Source of the DNA: Heterocephalus glaber
Lineage: Eukaryota; Chordata; Mammalia; Rodentia; Bathyergidae
Assembly (NCBI RefSeq): GCF_000247695.1
Contig: NW_004624776.1
Location: 12,743,964-12,807,963, forward strand
Reading direction: 5' to 3'
DNA length: 64,000 nucleotides
This document shows, piece after piece, positions 12,201 through 24,912 of the stretch (position 1 is its first letter; the number at the start of each line of letters is the position of its first letter). Under the pieces are notes generated by a model. The model made no database searches. It worked only from the letters and a program-made list of their open reading frames with translations, and was not told the origin of the DNA. Position numbers and translations under genes: made by a program.

Positions 12201-13420
12201 AATTAAGCAGAATAAAAATCCAAGAACTCTTCAACATCCACTTTACACAGAAAGCTTTTCCAGAACAAGTAAATTGGGCAGAGATTCTATATCTGACCTT
12301 CTTTACAACATTCATGTTGGGTCTATTAAACATGAAAAACTATAAAAAGTAAAAATATAGACCAAAATAAAGATGTACAACTCGTAAGGAGAAATCAGCA
12401 CTATAAACTACCTGTGAGTGTGATAGATATTGCCACTTGAGGCTATAAACACTAAAAAGGGTAGAAGCTAAGCCCTTGTTCACATATCTACTATATTTTA
12501 AACACAAGAAGTAGAAGCAGGAGCACATGGTCTAATAATCTCTAGTCTCTACACCGCTAAATCTGCCAACCTCTATTTGTTCCCATCTGTTCTTCAAAAC
12601 TAAAGTCACTTTGACAGTGCTGAAGACAAACTTGTCTTCACCTAGTGTTTGCTTTCTAACAAATTAAGTGTAATATGAACAAAAATTAGTTTAGGAGGGG
12701 CTGTGTACTGCATTCCCTTCTGGCAGGGTGCACATTAGCAAATTAAAGACTTAAGAAACCTATGAAATTTAGCAACTGCTAAATTTGCTCTCTATACAGG
12801 GAGTCTCTTCTTTTCATGGTCCTCTTTTAGGATCCAGCACAAGCCCCCCTGACTAGGGTTCACGAAGTGCCAGAGTAGCTGAGAGCCTCGTCATGTGCAG
12901 AGCTTCTATCTCATGACCATTTGTGGCTTGATTCTACTTTAGCTAAATCATCAAAAATAAAAGAGGAAATAGCAATCAAACAAAACAAACCAACAGGTGT
13001 CAGGCCAGAATGACTTGAGCAATCCTTGCTAGGGGAATGCTATTATTATTACAACTTAATAATGATATTAAACCCAGAGAAAGAGGCAGGTATCACTATA
13101 GAGTTCAAATAAATGATACCATCATTGGTCTCAAGTGCAAATCCTGATTGTAAAACTCCCAAGTGTGACAGACTGGACAATTGTTTGATTGCTATTTTCT
13201 CTTATTTTTGATGATTTGGCTAACCTGGAAGCAAGCTACAAATGGTGATTCACCTTCTTGAAACCCCAATTAAATAAGAACATCAAGGCCATCTGTGAAG
13301 GATACTAATTAGAATTAACTGAGACAACTTACAAATACCCCTACGACTGCTGCTGGTTGGGCTGTGGGGATGAAATTCGAGAGAAGCCAGAAAACAGGGA
13401 GGAGAGGAGAGTCTCAGAAA
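9216..13420. other. Unassigned intronic sequence
   Basis: About 4.2 kb. A short stretch near 11250-11340 (tttcagagacagaaaagggag, then tttgcccaaagaacag) may be an old MIR/L2 piece. No exon recognised. Confidence 0.45.
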
Positions 13421-13431
13421 CCAAAGAAAGA

Positions 13432-13513
13432 TCTTTTTTTTGGTACTGGGGATTGAACTTGGGTCCTTGTGCTCGTGGGGCAGGCGACAGAACTACTGAG
13501 CTAAATCCCCGGC
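13432..13513 (-). repeat. Young ID-like SINE
   Basis: Antisense copy: T run, ggtactggggattgaacttg, gggtccttgtgctcg, ctactgagctaaatccccgg. Target duplication aaagatctt is seen on both sides (about 13426-13434 and 13519-13527). The family is tRNA-derived, with internal A and B boxes; it is not a functional tRNA. Confidence 0.88.
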
Positions 13514-13529
13514 CCAGCAAAGATCTTCT

Positions 13530-15440
13530 TGATTCCATATCCCACGGTAATAACTAGGCATGTTTAGTTTGTTGTCCTCAAGCAAAGAAAAGGAAAATAA
13601 GGAGGAGCACAAGATAAACCAAGAAAACAATTTAAAGTCACATAAGGGTAACCCAGGAAAGCATAAGAAGGGAGGGAGAAAGACAGACACATATTTCTAA
13701 TACTCCTTCTGAGTTTTTATGACCCCAACAGGAAGAATATCCATCTGATAGGGCCTGGAAGGAAGTTACATTTCCACTCTGAAAAATAGGGTTTTCAGAA
13801 TTAGTTATCTACAGCAGTCACTTTCCAAGGAGAACCTGTACAAGAACTAACCGCACGATTTCAGGCACACACTTTCCCAGGTACACATATGCTAATTCCA
13901 AATTTTTCCAATGCTCAGCATACAGGAAGGATGTCTGCTAGAAAGCCCATGGTCCTGGAAACAATGCAGGAGCGAGGACATAGGCGGATGCTATTTGCAC
14001 CACAGGTGTGTTCCACTTTCAAACTTTCCTACCTTCATCATGTATACCTTCTGAGTCTATTCATACTGAGAAGGCAGATGTTGCTAAATTTATTTTAAAT
14101 TTTAATGTTTGATAAAGATTATAGAGACAGGTTTCTGTCTTAACTAAATCAGACACAGCATGTGGGTTTTTAAAAGACTGCTGTGTGTGCAAGTTGAGAG
14201 CAGGAAAGGACCTTGCCAGGTAACCTGATCCTCATGCCCCTCCTAGAACCCAGAGATGAGCAAGGCCATGTGACTCCTGGCTGAGGTGTAATGCCAGGAG
14301 TCACAAGCCCTCAACTCCAGAGCCAGGGTTCTGATCTCTATAAGACTTCCATCTGGGATAGTCTCTGTGGGTAGGTTTTGTAGAGTTAACGTTCTGTCCA
14401 TAACTGGGGCAAATGGGTAGGAAATTACAAAGGAGAGTATATTCCCAGTGCTTTGTCATACTTGAGGAAATGAAAGGATTTAAGCATATCTGGCCTGAAT
14501 AAATATTTTCCCTATAAAAGTTAATCTACAATTACATTTAATGTGAAATATTATACAGAAAAACATCCCATGTGTTTTTGTGGCTGGAGGACACTTTATA
14601 GTTTGTGTTTTATGACTGGTCTGTGGCATGGATCTGAAAAGTTCCCCCTGGGGACATTTATTCTGGATAAAGGCTGACTTTAACCATGAGCATTTCCAAT
14701 CGTCTCTGACAGGTTCTCATGGGCATGCGAGGGTGTATCATGTTGTCCAAAGGCCCGCAATATTTGCTTTGTAAAATTGCAAATATACTTCTCCCATGCA
14801 GTGGCTCCTTTGACCTTAACAAAAGAGAACACATATGTAGTATTGTTGCCAAAATCACTTTTCGAGTTATCCACGGCATTTTGTGAAAGTTAATATTTTG
14901 TTTCACAAAACAGCACTAGAGAAGCTCCAAACTTTCTTCTGTAGTGTTCCAATATGCTAAGCAATTCTTCTCAGAGTTTGTCACATAAGAGTCAAGCTTA
15001 AATATTTATAAAGCCTTATGATTTCTCCAACATCTCACATTTGCATTCATTTGTACTCTGAGAGCTACTTAATTCTGTACTCTGAGAGCTAAGAATTGTA
15101 TTCCCCAAGATGTTCCAGGTGACTTTGCTCATCCAGCTCTTCATTTTATGATATGTGTACCCAAGTTGGAAAGGGATGGGGATGTGATAATAAAGATGCA
15201 AGGTACTAAACTGAAAATTAATCCAAAGAAAAATAGAGTTGAAATGTACACGTGCATGTGTCCATCTACTCCCTCATTACTTTGGAGTGATTTTCAATTG
15301 GTTTTCCTACCAAGCCTCCCTCCTAGGATTTCTGTCCTTTTGTAGGATATTTTTCCTGCAATCTCTCGTAAACCTAGGGTTCTTCCAATGAGAAGGACCC
15401 CTTGGAACTGATGGAATCACTTCTATGTACTTCTAAGCCA
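13530..15440. other. Unassigned intronic sequence
   Basis: No exon or confident repeat. Around 14190-14350 there is a faint MIR-like texture, too weak to call. Confidence 0.45.
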
Positions 15441-15442
15441 AC

Positions 15443-15880
15443 CATGATGGGCTGAATAATGGTCCCCAAAGATATCTATGCCCAAATCTCTGGCCTGTCA
15501 ATGTTACCTTAAATGGCAAAAAAGAAATTTGTAGCTATAATTGAATAAGGATCTTGAGATGGGGAAATTATCTGGGATTATCAGGGTGGGCTTTACATGC
15601 AATCGCAAAGGGCATTTTACTACAGAAGAGAAGACAATGTGATGAGAGAAGCAGAAACCAGTGAGAGGTGTTTGAAAGATGGAGGAAGGAGCCACAAGTC
15701 AAAGAATTTATGATTTAAAACAATCCTTTAGCATTCAGTATTCATTAGAAGTTGAAAAACACAAGGAAATAGATTCTACCCTGGAGCCTTCGGTAAGGGA
15801 ATAACTCTATACCGTTTTGAGCCATAAAGATTGTGATTAGTTGAGGCAGTGGCGATAGAGATCCAATACACCACACTCTG
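15443..15880 (+). repeat. MaLR LTR, MLT1-like
   Basis: Sense-oriented LTR with atgggctgaataatggtccc, aaggatcttgagatgggga, attatctgggattatcaggg, tgggctttacatgcaatcgc, agacaatgtgatgagagaagc and the acaaggaaatagattctacc motif, in the order found in MLT1 LTRs. Confidence 0.8.
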
Positions 15881-17378
15881 GCTCCTTTCTCACCGCTCCA
15901 CCTCTACATGTTGGACACATTACAATGACACCAGCTGTGGCTTCATATTCACTACCACAATGTACCCTTAGGTTCTCCACAACAAAACATTACAATCTGT
16001 TTAACATAAATTAGAAAATTATTCTCTTTACAAAATATCTCTCGTTAGAAGTTTTCCTTAGATGATAAATACCTCTGATGCATTTCAAATGAACAAGCCC
16101 AACATGCTTCAACTTAATCTTCAACTTAGTGTGTCTGTCTATATGGTAAAGATTAATATGCATTCAGCTAAATTTGAATATTCACTTGTAAAATTACTCA
16201 TCCTTTCTGAGTTTCAGGTTTTTTAAATGAAAAAATGGTGCTGAAAAAAATGGTGCTGCCATGTGAATGAAATAAATAACATATATAAAACTCCTAGTAT
16301 AAGTCCTGGACATAACAAGTTTGAATATATGCTGGTATGAATATTGACATATGCACATCTAGCCATAAGGCTATCAGACTGATCTTTTGTGGTCCCTTTG
16401 AAGATATGATTTGAAAGCCCCCAAACTGATCTATAAACCAGAAAAGAAACCAGTCTGATTCCTCACTAGTCTTACCTCCTATGTATTTATGCCCATTCCT
16501 CCAACTGGTCAGTTACTTCTTGAGGCAATGTTATCAACATGAGAGGCTATGGCTGGATAACAGAAACAAGAAAGTAATTTATAGTGCAGGAACTTAAATA
16601 GTAATGAACAACTGCTCCTTTATGAATGTCTGGAACAAAACCAGGGGGAAGGAAGTAACAGAAGAGGCAAAGAGAAAGCCATGTTAGAAGTAACATCCTG
16701 TAGTTAGCTGAGCAATGGTGCAAAGTTCCTGGAATAAACCAGAAAAGCACTCAGCAAGTCAAGAGTCAGCATGTCCACAGCTAAGGCCAGCTAAAGTACC
16801 ATGTTACTTGACAGTGTCTGGTCAAAGGTCTAGAGAAGTCACCAGTTTGTTCAAGCCAGAAATGTCTGAGAGCTATTCCTAGGGGCCTGGCCACCTCAAC
16901 CAGACAGACAACTTTATACTCACAGCAGGAAGCGACCAGAGATTGAGGTGGCTTTGGCCACCTCTACCTGGCTAGCTCGTGACAGAGTGCTCTCTGTTGT
17001 GCTTGCTACTGATCTGTAGTCTCTTGGGTCTGGGTCAAGGTCAACACAGACTGAACTGGGGGTTAGATCTTATCATGGTCAACTATCACTATCCCTAACC
17101 CTGATCTGTGAGACACTCACGCTTTGTGCCCAACCTCTGATCCCTTCCTCACTGTTAACTGATGAAACTTTCGGCATGATTTACCCAGACATGTGACCTC
17201 AGTGGACAGGAAGTAGAAAGCAGAACAGCTAAAGAAAACTGGAAGAAATAAGAGAAAGTTTTCTAAGGCCAGCCATTGCAAATCTATTTCCAGGCTTGAT
17301 CTGTCTCCCAAAAGCCAAGTATCTATACATCTAATTACCTTCTAGAAATCCCTGAATATCATCACTGGGCCCTCTCAA
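15881..17378. other. Unassigned intronic sequence
   Basis: No gene or confident repeat seen. Confidence 0.45.
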
Positions 17379-17384
17379 ATGCAA

Positions 17385-18060
17385 CATGACTATTTCTTTT
17401 CTATGTCTGCATTACATATTATTACAAACTTAACAGTTTATGACACCACCCATTTATTTGTGACCTTATGTGGTATAGGTCAGAAGTCTAGGTCCAACAT
17501 GGCTGGGTTTCCTCCTCAGTTTCCCAAGGCTAAAATCAAGGTATTAGCCAAACTGTGCACTCATCTGGACCTCAGGACCTTTGTCCAAGTCCACATCATG
17601 TGGTAGAATTAAGCTCTTCATAGTTGTAGAACTGAGATCCCCATTTTCACACTGGATGTCATGTGGTACCATTTCCAGCTCCTACAGGTCACGTGTATCC
17701 CTTGCTATGTGGCCTCTTCCTTTTTTTAAATGAGCAAAAGCTCATCTAGTACTAATTTTTAAAAGCTCTGTTTTCTCAACCAAGGTTGGTTGGTTGGTTG
17801 ATTGCTGGGGATCAAGCTCAGGGTTTTGCACATACTAAGTATGTATTCTACCACTGAGTTATATTCTCAACTCGGATTTAAAGGGCTTGTGTGATGGGCC
17901 AGGCCCACTAGGTATCTCTCTTTCACAAAGTCAAGAGTGCCGTGTAACAGAACCAATTAAATAGGTAAAGTCCCATCATATCTGCAGTCTCGGGATTATG
18001 CAGAAGGTAACTACCGAAGGGCAGCAACCCTGGCACCATCTTGGTTGGCTGCCCAGCACC
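17385..18060 (-). repeat. MaLR/MLT1-type LTR, interrupted by a SINE
   Basis: Antisense LTR with attattacaaacttaacag, ggtcagaagtctaggtccaa, gctaaaatcaaggtattagcc, ctatgtggcctcttcc, and after an interruption aaagggcttgtgtgatgg with ggccaggcccactaggtat. The segments read continuously when the SINE at about 17795-17873 is removed. Confidence 0.65.
17795..17873 (-). repeat. Old ID-like SINE inside the MaLR LTR
   Basis: Reads ttgctggggatcaagctcag, gttttgcacatactaagt and ctaccactgagttatattc, the antisense of an ID element. It is diverged, with GGTT repeats beside it. Confidence 0.65.
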
Positions 18061-18099
18061 ATAGCTACAAGCAAACTCATCTCTCATCTCTCCATCCAC

Positions 18100-18930
18100 C
18101 CCAAACCACAATTACCATAGCTTCTGTGGAAATGGACAGAATTCTCTATCTGCACAGAGCCTCCACTTGGGAGTTAGAAACAATAAACAAACAATATTTG
18201 ATAAATGATGTTTAAAAGGAATACAGAAAAGCCCGAAGTGAAAGAATGGAGAATAAATGCAAACTAGGAGACCCACTGTAGCCAAATTAATACAGAATAA
18301 GAGATTCAAAGGCAAAAACACATTTCCAGCAATAAAGATCATCTCATTAGCAAATAGGAGAATATAAAATTAGAATAAGGACATACCATTTCACAACTGC
18401 AAGGCTGGAAAAGATTAAAATACCTTAGAAATACAGGTCTTGGCAAGGATATAGCTCTAAAGAAAATATCACAAACCCCTTGGAATTCACCAAAGGATAT
18501 AATTTTGCATTATTTACGGAAGTTGAAAATGTACATTCCCCACTACTAAGCAACTCCAGTCCCAAGTATTATATGTTAGAAAAATATTTGCCCAAGACAT
18601 TTAATATTTTTGTAGCCACACTGTATGCACTGGTCTCAACATGGCAATAAGCCAAATATCTATTGACTGGAGAATAATAAAATAGGTTGTGGTAATATTC
18701 ATATAATGGAACTTAATGTAGCAGTGAGAATGAATATATCCCAGCTATATAAATTAACATGGATTAAGTTCAAGCAACCTTGAACAAAATCAGCCATATT
18801 ACAGAAAACAGTACAATACAATTCCACCATACAGAAAGCAGCATCAGTTAGGCAGGTAGAGACTGTGAAAAGTCAGTGAATAATAAAACTAATGAGCGTA
18901 GTTGACTTTGTGAAATAGAAGTGAGGTATG
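18100..18930 (+). mobile_element. Old L1 (L1M-type) 3' fragment
   Basis: Sense ORF2/3' region in the normal order: catttcacaactgcaaggct, ggcaaggatatagctc, ccaaatatctattgactgg, atataatggaacttaatgtagc, and 3' UTR-like acagtacaatacaattcc. Diverged and without an open frame. Confidence 0.65.
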
Positions 18931-19685
18931 ATCTAGGTACTCAGGGATTTTCACCAACCTTAATGGCCATCTCTTGGCCAGGAATGAGAAAGAAGTATTT
19001 ATTTTATTGCTGCTCTTCTACATTATATGCATTTTTGTACATACAAACAAATATATACAAAGCAATAAATTAGTGCCAAGTTTGTGTTACTAATAATAAG
19101 TGCTGTAAGAGCAAGGGAGAAACTCTTTCCAGCTGGTCTGGGCAGAAAGGGGCTCATGAAAGAGCAGAACTGCAAGAACAAAGACTCAGATGTGTCAGAG
19201 CACACAGCGTGTGCAGAGGGCAAAAACATAGCAGTCTTACTGGTCAGAAAGCCTGACTGGGGGAAAAGTAGTACACAAGGCTGAGGCCAGTAAGGAGCCC
19301 AGCAAAATGCAGACAGTCCTGTGGAAATGGGGAACCTGTTGAGGGCTTGGGTCCTAGAAGCCCTAGGACCACACAGTACTTTACAAGGCTCTTGCAGTGC
19401 AACTAGTTGACAAAGGCCTTGGAAACAAAAGAGGCCAGCTACTGCCATCAAGGAGAAAGGGGAAACTGAGAGAGGAGGGACCTCAGGAGCAAAGCACATT
19501 GCTGTAAGGATATTCAAAGCCATGATTCCCATAGGAGATGCTGACATCCACCCACCACAAAGGCTGCAACCAGAATCACAGAACTTAATCGGACACCCAG
19601 AGACAAAAAGTCACATGCTAACCACCATTGGCAAGGATCTGGCGAAATCAAAACCTGACCATTGTTGACAGAATGTCAAGGGGGC
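18931..19685. other. Unassigned intronic sequence
   Basis: A purine-rich stretch; the 174-residue minus-strand open frame (19023-19547) has no recognisable domain. It may be old LINE-like repeat, but this is not supported enough to call. Confidence 0.4.
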
Positions 19686-19875
19686 AGCAGCTCTGGAAAA
19701 GCTCCACTGCCAGCAGTTCCACTCCTGAATAGGTACCTGGCAGCAGTACAGATGCAGATCCACATGAGAACTTGTTCACAGGTGTTCATAGAAGCATTAT
19801 TAATCATAGCCAAGAAAAGGCAAAAACAGCCCACTGTTCACCACCTGATGAGTGAACAGATGAAATGTGCTAAAT

Positions 19876-19955
19876 TGATGATGGGGAACCTTTGAGAGCT
19901 TTCAATGATACAAACAGTCTGCGGCTGCATGCGTTCCATAGGTTCGCCACCACTG
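19876..19955. mobile_element. hAT-type miniature inverted-repeat element (80 bp)
   Basis: The left end tgatgatggggaacc and the reverse complement of the right end, cagtggtggcgaacc, match at 10 of 15 positions, with GGCGAACC-like cores. Eight-bp flanks tgctaaat (19868-19875) and tgctagat (19956-19963) differ at one base, fitting the 8-bp target duplication of hAT transposons. The flanking L1 sequence rejoins when the element is removed. It contains no coding capacity. Confidence 0.65.
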
Positions 19956-20172
19956 TGCTAGATCTGTACAATGGAGTATTATTCAGCCATATCAATAATA
20001 AAGCAGATATATGTCTCAGAAACACTATGCTAAGTGAAAAAAACCCCAGCTACAAAGACCATGTTATAGGATTCTATTTACATAAAATAATCAAGACAGG
20101 GAAATCGACAGAAGCAGAAAGTAGGTAAGTAGCTGCCTAGAGCTAGGGCTGTCAAAGAATATAGCCTGCCTG

Positions 20173-20212
20173 CCTCCTTCTCTCTCTCTCTCCTTCTTTC
20201 CCTTCCTTCCTT
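20173..20212. repeat. CT-rich simple sequence
   Basis: Pyrimidine-rich microsatellite-like run next to the antisense SINE, probably the decayed tail region. Confidence 0.6.
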
Positions 20213-20432
20213 TCTGTGGTACTAGGGGTTGAATATGGGGCCTTGCCCATGCTACACAAGCACTTTACCACAGAGGTACACACATCCTCAGCCTTTTACA
20301 CAATAAATTTTATACAAAATAAAGTTTGAGACAGGGTCTCCCTAAATTGCTCAGGTTGAGCTTGAACTTGCAATCCTGCCTGAGCCTCTTGAGTAGTTGG
20401 GATTACAAGAATGCACTACTAACCCTAGCCTG
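20213..20432 (-). repeat. B1-dID composite SINE
   Basis: Antisense ID-like half (gtactaggggttgaatatgg, ctttaccacagaggtaca) followed by an antisense B1 half (tttgagacagggtctcccta, gggattacaagaatgcac). A B1 monomer joined to an ID unit is the B1-dID arrangement of non-muroid rodents. Confidence 0.75.
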
Positions 20433-20565
20433 GGTCTCTTTTTGAGGTGTTGAAAATGTTCCAAAACTGATTGTGATGATGGTTGTATATGTCTGCAAAT
20501 ATATAAAAACCACTGAATTATATACCTAAGAGGCAGAATTATATCTTAATAAAGCTGGTTTGTTT

Positions 20566-23500
20566 TTTCAGGTAACCATCACTTGGACACTGTGGCCCCA
20601 GACCTAGCACTGGGTCCAGTCTGGAGACGCATTTAACCTGTCCCTGTAGGGCTTCTATGAGCACTTAAGAAGAAGAAGTTGGTGAAGTTCTTACAGAGGC
20701 CCCATAGTGCAGTGTTCGGTAAATGCTGAATGAAGTTAGATTTAAAAGAAACAATCATCAAGAAGCAGGAACTAATCTAGGAGAATGCAGACTGAGGCCA
20801 AGAAGGCAAAGGAATGGAAAAAAATTTGAGAATTCACACCAGAAGGACTGGGAAATGGAGACTGATACTAGACATATTCTAGAACATCCTTCCTGTGTAA
20901 AGGAAGAGGCTATCACATTTGAGAAGGAGATGTCCTGAAGGAAAGGCAGAATCTCATATGACATTTCCCATTGTCCACAAAGGTGAGACAACTTTCAACT
21001 CTTGAAAAAATGCCCATATGAGGACTGCTCATCAGATTCAAGTACAGATAACAGAAACCCTGGTAAGTATCTATGTGGATCTGGGGGCAGAGGACCCCGG
21101 CTCTGACTCGTCCAAGAAATGGGTGCCTTTTAAAACAGAAAAAAAAAACAGGTCTAGGAACATACAGTTCAATCACCAAAGTGTGCGGTTCAGTGTTTTT
21201 AAATATATTCACAGATATATACAACCAAAAGGTAAATTTATACAGAAATTAGAATCTTGTAAAACTAGTGGAAGGACTAGAAGAAGAGCCACTGTGCTGG
21301 TACCCAGGAAGATGCCCAGGGACTCTTAACTCCAGTACAGCTGCCACATCAACTGACATTCCTACCACAGTCAGGTGACTCGGCCACCAGGCACGCCTTG
21401 TCCTCACACTGCCTCTGAGCACCAGATCACTGGGTCACTAGGGAAAATTCAAATGGTAGCTAGCTCTGGGCACAGCTCACTGCCAGTTGGCCAGCAAACC
21501 GACATTGTGACTATACCATCTCTCTCTCCACTTAATTCTGTTCTATTTAAGTCTTAAACAAGTGAATCTGACTAAATAATCACTTCCAGAACCCTCACTG
21601 CCAGAAATACGCCTTTTAGGTTTCTGGATTCCACCATATAGGAAGGGATACCAAACAGGCTGAATGGGATGTTAAGGGATTTTGTCTACTTGATCTTCCA
21701 CATCATCTCATAACAGCAACAGTTGAAATTCAGTAAGGCAAGTAACAAATGTTCTGGAAATGCTTGCTGGGAATTATCCATCCGTCCATCCCTCCATCCA
21801 TGCATCCATCTGTCCATCCATCAATCTATCTATTCACGCACTAATTTTTTTCAATTTAAGTGTCTTCTGTCACTAACTGCCCACATGGACCCAGGAAGGC
21901 TGCAATCCCTTTAGAAAAATCCATTCAAAGTGCCAAAGCCACACATAATCTGATTTCCCTTCTCCTCTGAGAATCAACTAATATTCAAATGTGCAATCCT
22001 GAAGAACAACTGCTGCTTGGGTAGCACAGGGTTGTGATGCTGGGGAGCTGTTTTAGTTTTGCAGAAATAAAGTGGGAAGATGTTTCAAAATGAAAGCCCA
22101 TTGTCCAGTCACAAAGCCTTTCTCTTCAGGGAACCCAACCTGCGGGCTTGGTGTGCTTAGTTGAAAAAGCCCAGAGAGAGAGGTACTCATAGAACCCTAC
22201 CCACAAGTTTTCACCTCTGTCCTAATTCACAGCGGTGGAACAAGGCAGAGAAGGCTGCTGAGACCCTGAAACGCTCAGAACTTGTCCCTGAGGTGTGCTC
22301 CTGACTGCAGGACGTTGCCACACAGAGACCCACCCCTTTCACCCTCTCTGCCTTGTTCACTAGCTCTGTCTGTCTATCCATCTGTCCAGTTCTAGTCAAC
22401 AACAAAAGCCAATTATAACAGACAGACAGCTTCACTGTCATTCAATAAAACAGGACGTATGTGTAAGCCTGTGCTTTTGACCAATTAAAAATGGCAATTT
22501 ACTGGTGTTTTCATCTTTGTTATTCTTGGCTAAAAAAATTTCTGGTTTCCTTTTCTAGATGCACGTTCTGTCTCCGGAGGTATTACTGGAGGATGTTTCC
22601 TAGATTGTCACTGTCTCTTTAGCATCTTCTATCTTTTCAATTACAATACTAACTTCAGCATTTCATCAAGAAGGCAAAAAAACCCCCAGTATTTCTCTAA
22701 ACACAATAGAATGGCTGCAAAGTAACATCAAATAGACTCTTTGTATATCCACTAGCATCCACTAAAAAAATGATATACAGGTAAGGAAGAACCAAGAGAT
22801 TCAGACTGCTAGGAGAAAAAAGAAAAAAATGAATAATAAATTAAAATCCTATTTATACACAGTCAATTTAAATTTTTTCTGACCATGAGTCTCTGAGATA
22901 GTAAGATATTCTTTAATTTAATAATTTGAGACTGGCTCCAACTCAAAGGATCTATGTGGACACACAGTTTTTACACATTGCCCTATTATATTATGATAAA
23001 AAGTAATCTCAATCCACCTTTCCTAATATTACTATCCTGCCCTAAAAACTCCACAATGCCTCACAAAAAACCCCCAAAAGACAATGACCTACCCAGGACC
23101 AACATCAAGACCAGAAAGCACTGGGTGCACATGGTATAATTTTTAGAACAGGCAAAACACGGGATGGCCAGGGGCCCACTGACAGCTGCTCCATCAGACC
23201 CCCAGGTACCTAGGTACAATATAGTTTTCTGTTCCTTATAAGCCTGGACTTTTAAGCACTATCATAAAAAACACATCATGTAGTTACAGGAAGGAAATTA
23301 AAATGCCAGTGGCAAGCTCTGCTTCAATTCTTAAATCCACCTGTGTGCACAAGGACCTGCCACTCCATTAGCAGCTGGATGTCAAACACATGCCACAAGC
23401 CTAGGGTCCATTGCACCAAGGGAAGGGCGGGTTAATGCTGATCTCTCAGAGAGGAAGCAAAGCCTCTGCAGCATAGTCACACGTCATATACCGTCTGAGA

Positions 23501-23740
23501 TTATAGGAAAGTTATTTTACTTTACCTAGTTTTCCCTCTCACATTTTCTTCATTCCACATTTCATTAGAACTATTGTATGTTCTTCATTCACTCTTTGGA
23601 TACTATTTGAAAACAACTAACAAAGTAAAAGGTGTTCATTAAAATAGTAAAAGGAAATTAGTTAATCAAGTTTCCTAGTTTCATAAGTATCTCCCTAAGC
23701 CTTGATTTTTGTCTGATGGTAAATTGTCTGCCTTGTAGAT
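20566..23740. other. Unassigned intronic sequence
   Basis: About 3.2 kb without an exon or confident repeat, apart from the short tandem repeat at 21776-21838. Confidence 0.45.
21776..21838. repeat. (TCCA)n-like tetranucleotide repeat
   Basis: Irregular tandem repeats of tcca/tcta units. Confidence 0.85.
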
Positions 23741-23743
23741 TCT

Positions 23744-23766
23744 CTTTTTTTTTTTTTTTTTTTTTT
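23744..23766. repeat. Poly(T) tract
   Basis: A run of over 20 T, probably the remains of an antisense retroelement A tail whose body is not recognisable. Confidence 0.7.
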
Positions 23767-23865
23767 GAGCATCCACATAAGGCAATGCATGGATAGCACT
23801 TAGTAAAAAGTCTAGCCCCTTTCTGGCACTCAGGTTATCATTACTACTCAAATTTTCTTTGTTTG

Positions 23866-24007
23866 TTTTTTGAGACAGGGTCTCACTATGTAGTTCAGGC
23901 TGGCCCTGAACTTACTAGGTAGCCCAGGCTGGCCTCAAACCCATGGGAATCCTCCTGACTCAGCCTCCCGAGCACTGCGATTACAGGTGTGAACCACCAT
24001 GCCCAGT
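23866..24007 (-). repeat. B1 SINE
   Basis: Antisense 7SL-derived monomer: tgagacagggtctcactatg, a duplicated segment caggctggccctgaactta and then caggctggcctcaaacccat, cctcccgagcactgcg, ttacaggtgtgaaccac. The internal duplication is the usual B1 feature. Confidence 0.9.
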
Positions 24008-24084
24008 GTTCCTCTATTATTAATATCTTGGATAGTGTAGCATATTTGCTATAATTGATAAGCCGATATTGATACATTATTAAC

Positions 24085-24545
24085 TAAAGTACATTGTTTA
24101 GAGCTCACTCTCTGTACTGTAGATGCTGTGGGTTTTGACATGTAAAATGTATAATATGGATCTATCATTGTAGTATACAGAACAATTTCTGTCCTAAAAA
24201 TCCCTGTACTCCACGTAGTATTTATCCCTTCCTCCCTTCCCCAGAATGCAACACTGATCTTTTGACGGTCTCTGTAGTTTTGCCTTTTTCAGAGTGCCAG
24301 ATAGTTGGATTTGCTTCTTTCATTTATGCATATAAGGTGTCTCTGTGTCTTCTCACAACTTAGTGGCTTATTTGGCACCAAACATTAATCTTCTGTGTGG
24401 ACATATCAGTTTGTCTACTCACTGAAGGACATCTTGGTCACTTCTGAGTTCTGGCAGTTGGGAATAAAGCTGCTATAAACATCTGTATGCAGGTTTTTGT
24501 GTGGGCATAAGTTTTAACTCATTGACCAATGTCAATTTTCCTCTC
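24085..24545 (-). mobile_element. Old L1 (L1M-type) 3' fragment, antisense
   Basis: The plus strand shows the antisense L1 series: aaatccctgtactccacg, atttgcttctttcatttatgc, tcttggtcacttctgagttc, gggaataaagctgctataaac, atctgtatgcaggttttt. Confidence 0.75.
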
Positions 24546-24912
24546 ATACCAAAATTTCCTGAGACTATGCATCCTAACGTTATCTCCGGACGTTCCAAAA
24601 GAGCTCCTGGGTCTGTACGCAGTTCTATACCAGCTTCCTCAGTTGGACCTGCAGCAAAGCCTAAGGCCTCCCCTGTACTCTAGGCACTGACTGCCAGCTG
24701 ACAGCTACAGCTTTTAGGCTAGGAATGGAAGAAAGCTGAGACACAACCAAACATATCTTTCCAATTATTCTGAGCATGTGCTTTTCTCTGATTCTCCAGC
24801 CTCCTGACAGAACATGCTCTAGGTGATTTCCCCCACCACCCTGGAGAGTATGAGAAATTCTATTAGAGTAACTGGCTGTACCTTTAAAGTACTCTGTTAA
24901 AATACACAAGAG

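Larger units (their letters stand above)
19690..20565 (+). mobile_element. Old L1 3' fragment with two later insertions
   Basis: Landmarks are agcattattaatcatagccaa, aatggagtattattcagcca, aaacactatgctaagtgaa, attctatttacataaaata, cgacagaagcagaaagtag and ccactgaattatatacctaag. It is interrupted by an 80-bp hAT-type miniature element (19876-19955) and by an antisense B1-dID (about 20213-20432). Confidence 0.75.

Noticed and set aside
19023..19547. Longest open frame in the window, 174 residues, minus strand
   Set aside because: No recognisable domain, no splice or retrocopy signals, and a composition like random antisense translation of purine-rich DNA.
21776..21838. Tandem repeats that could suggest an array
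   Set aside because: Four-bp microsatellite without spacers; no CRISPR-like structure anywhere in the window.
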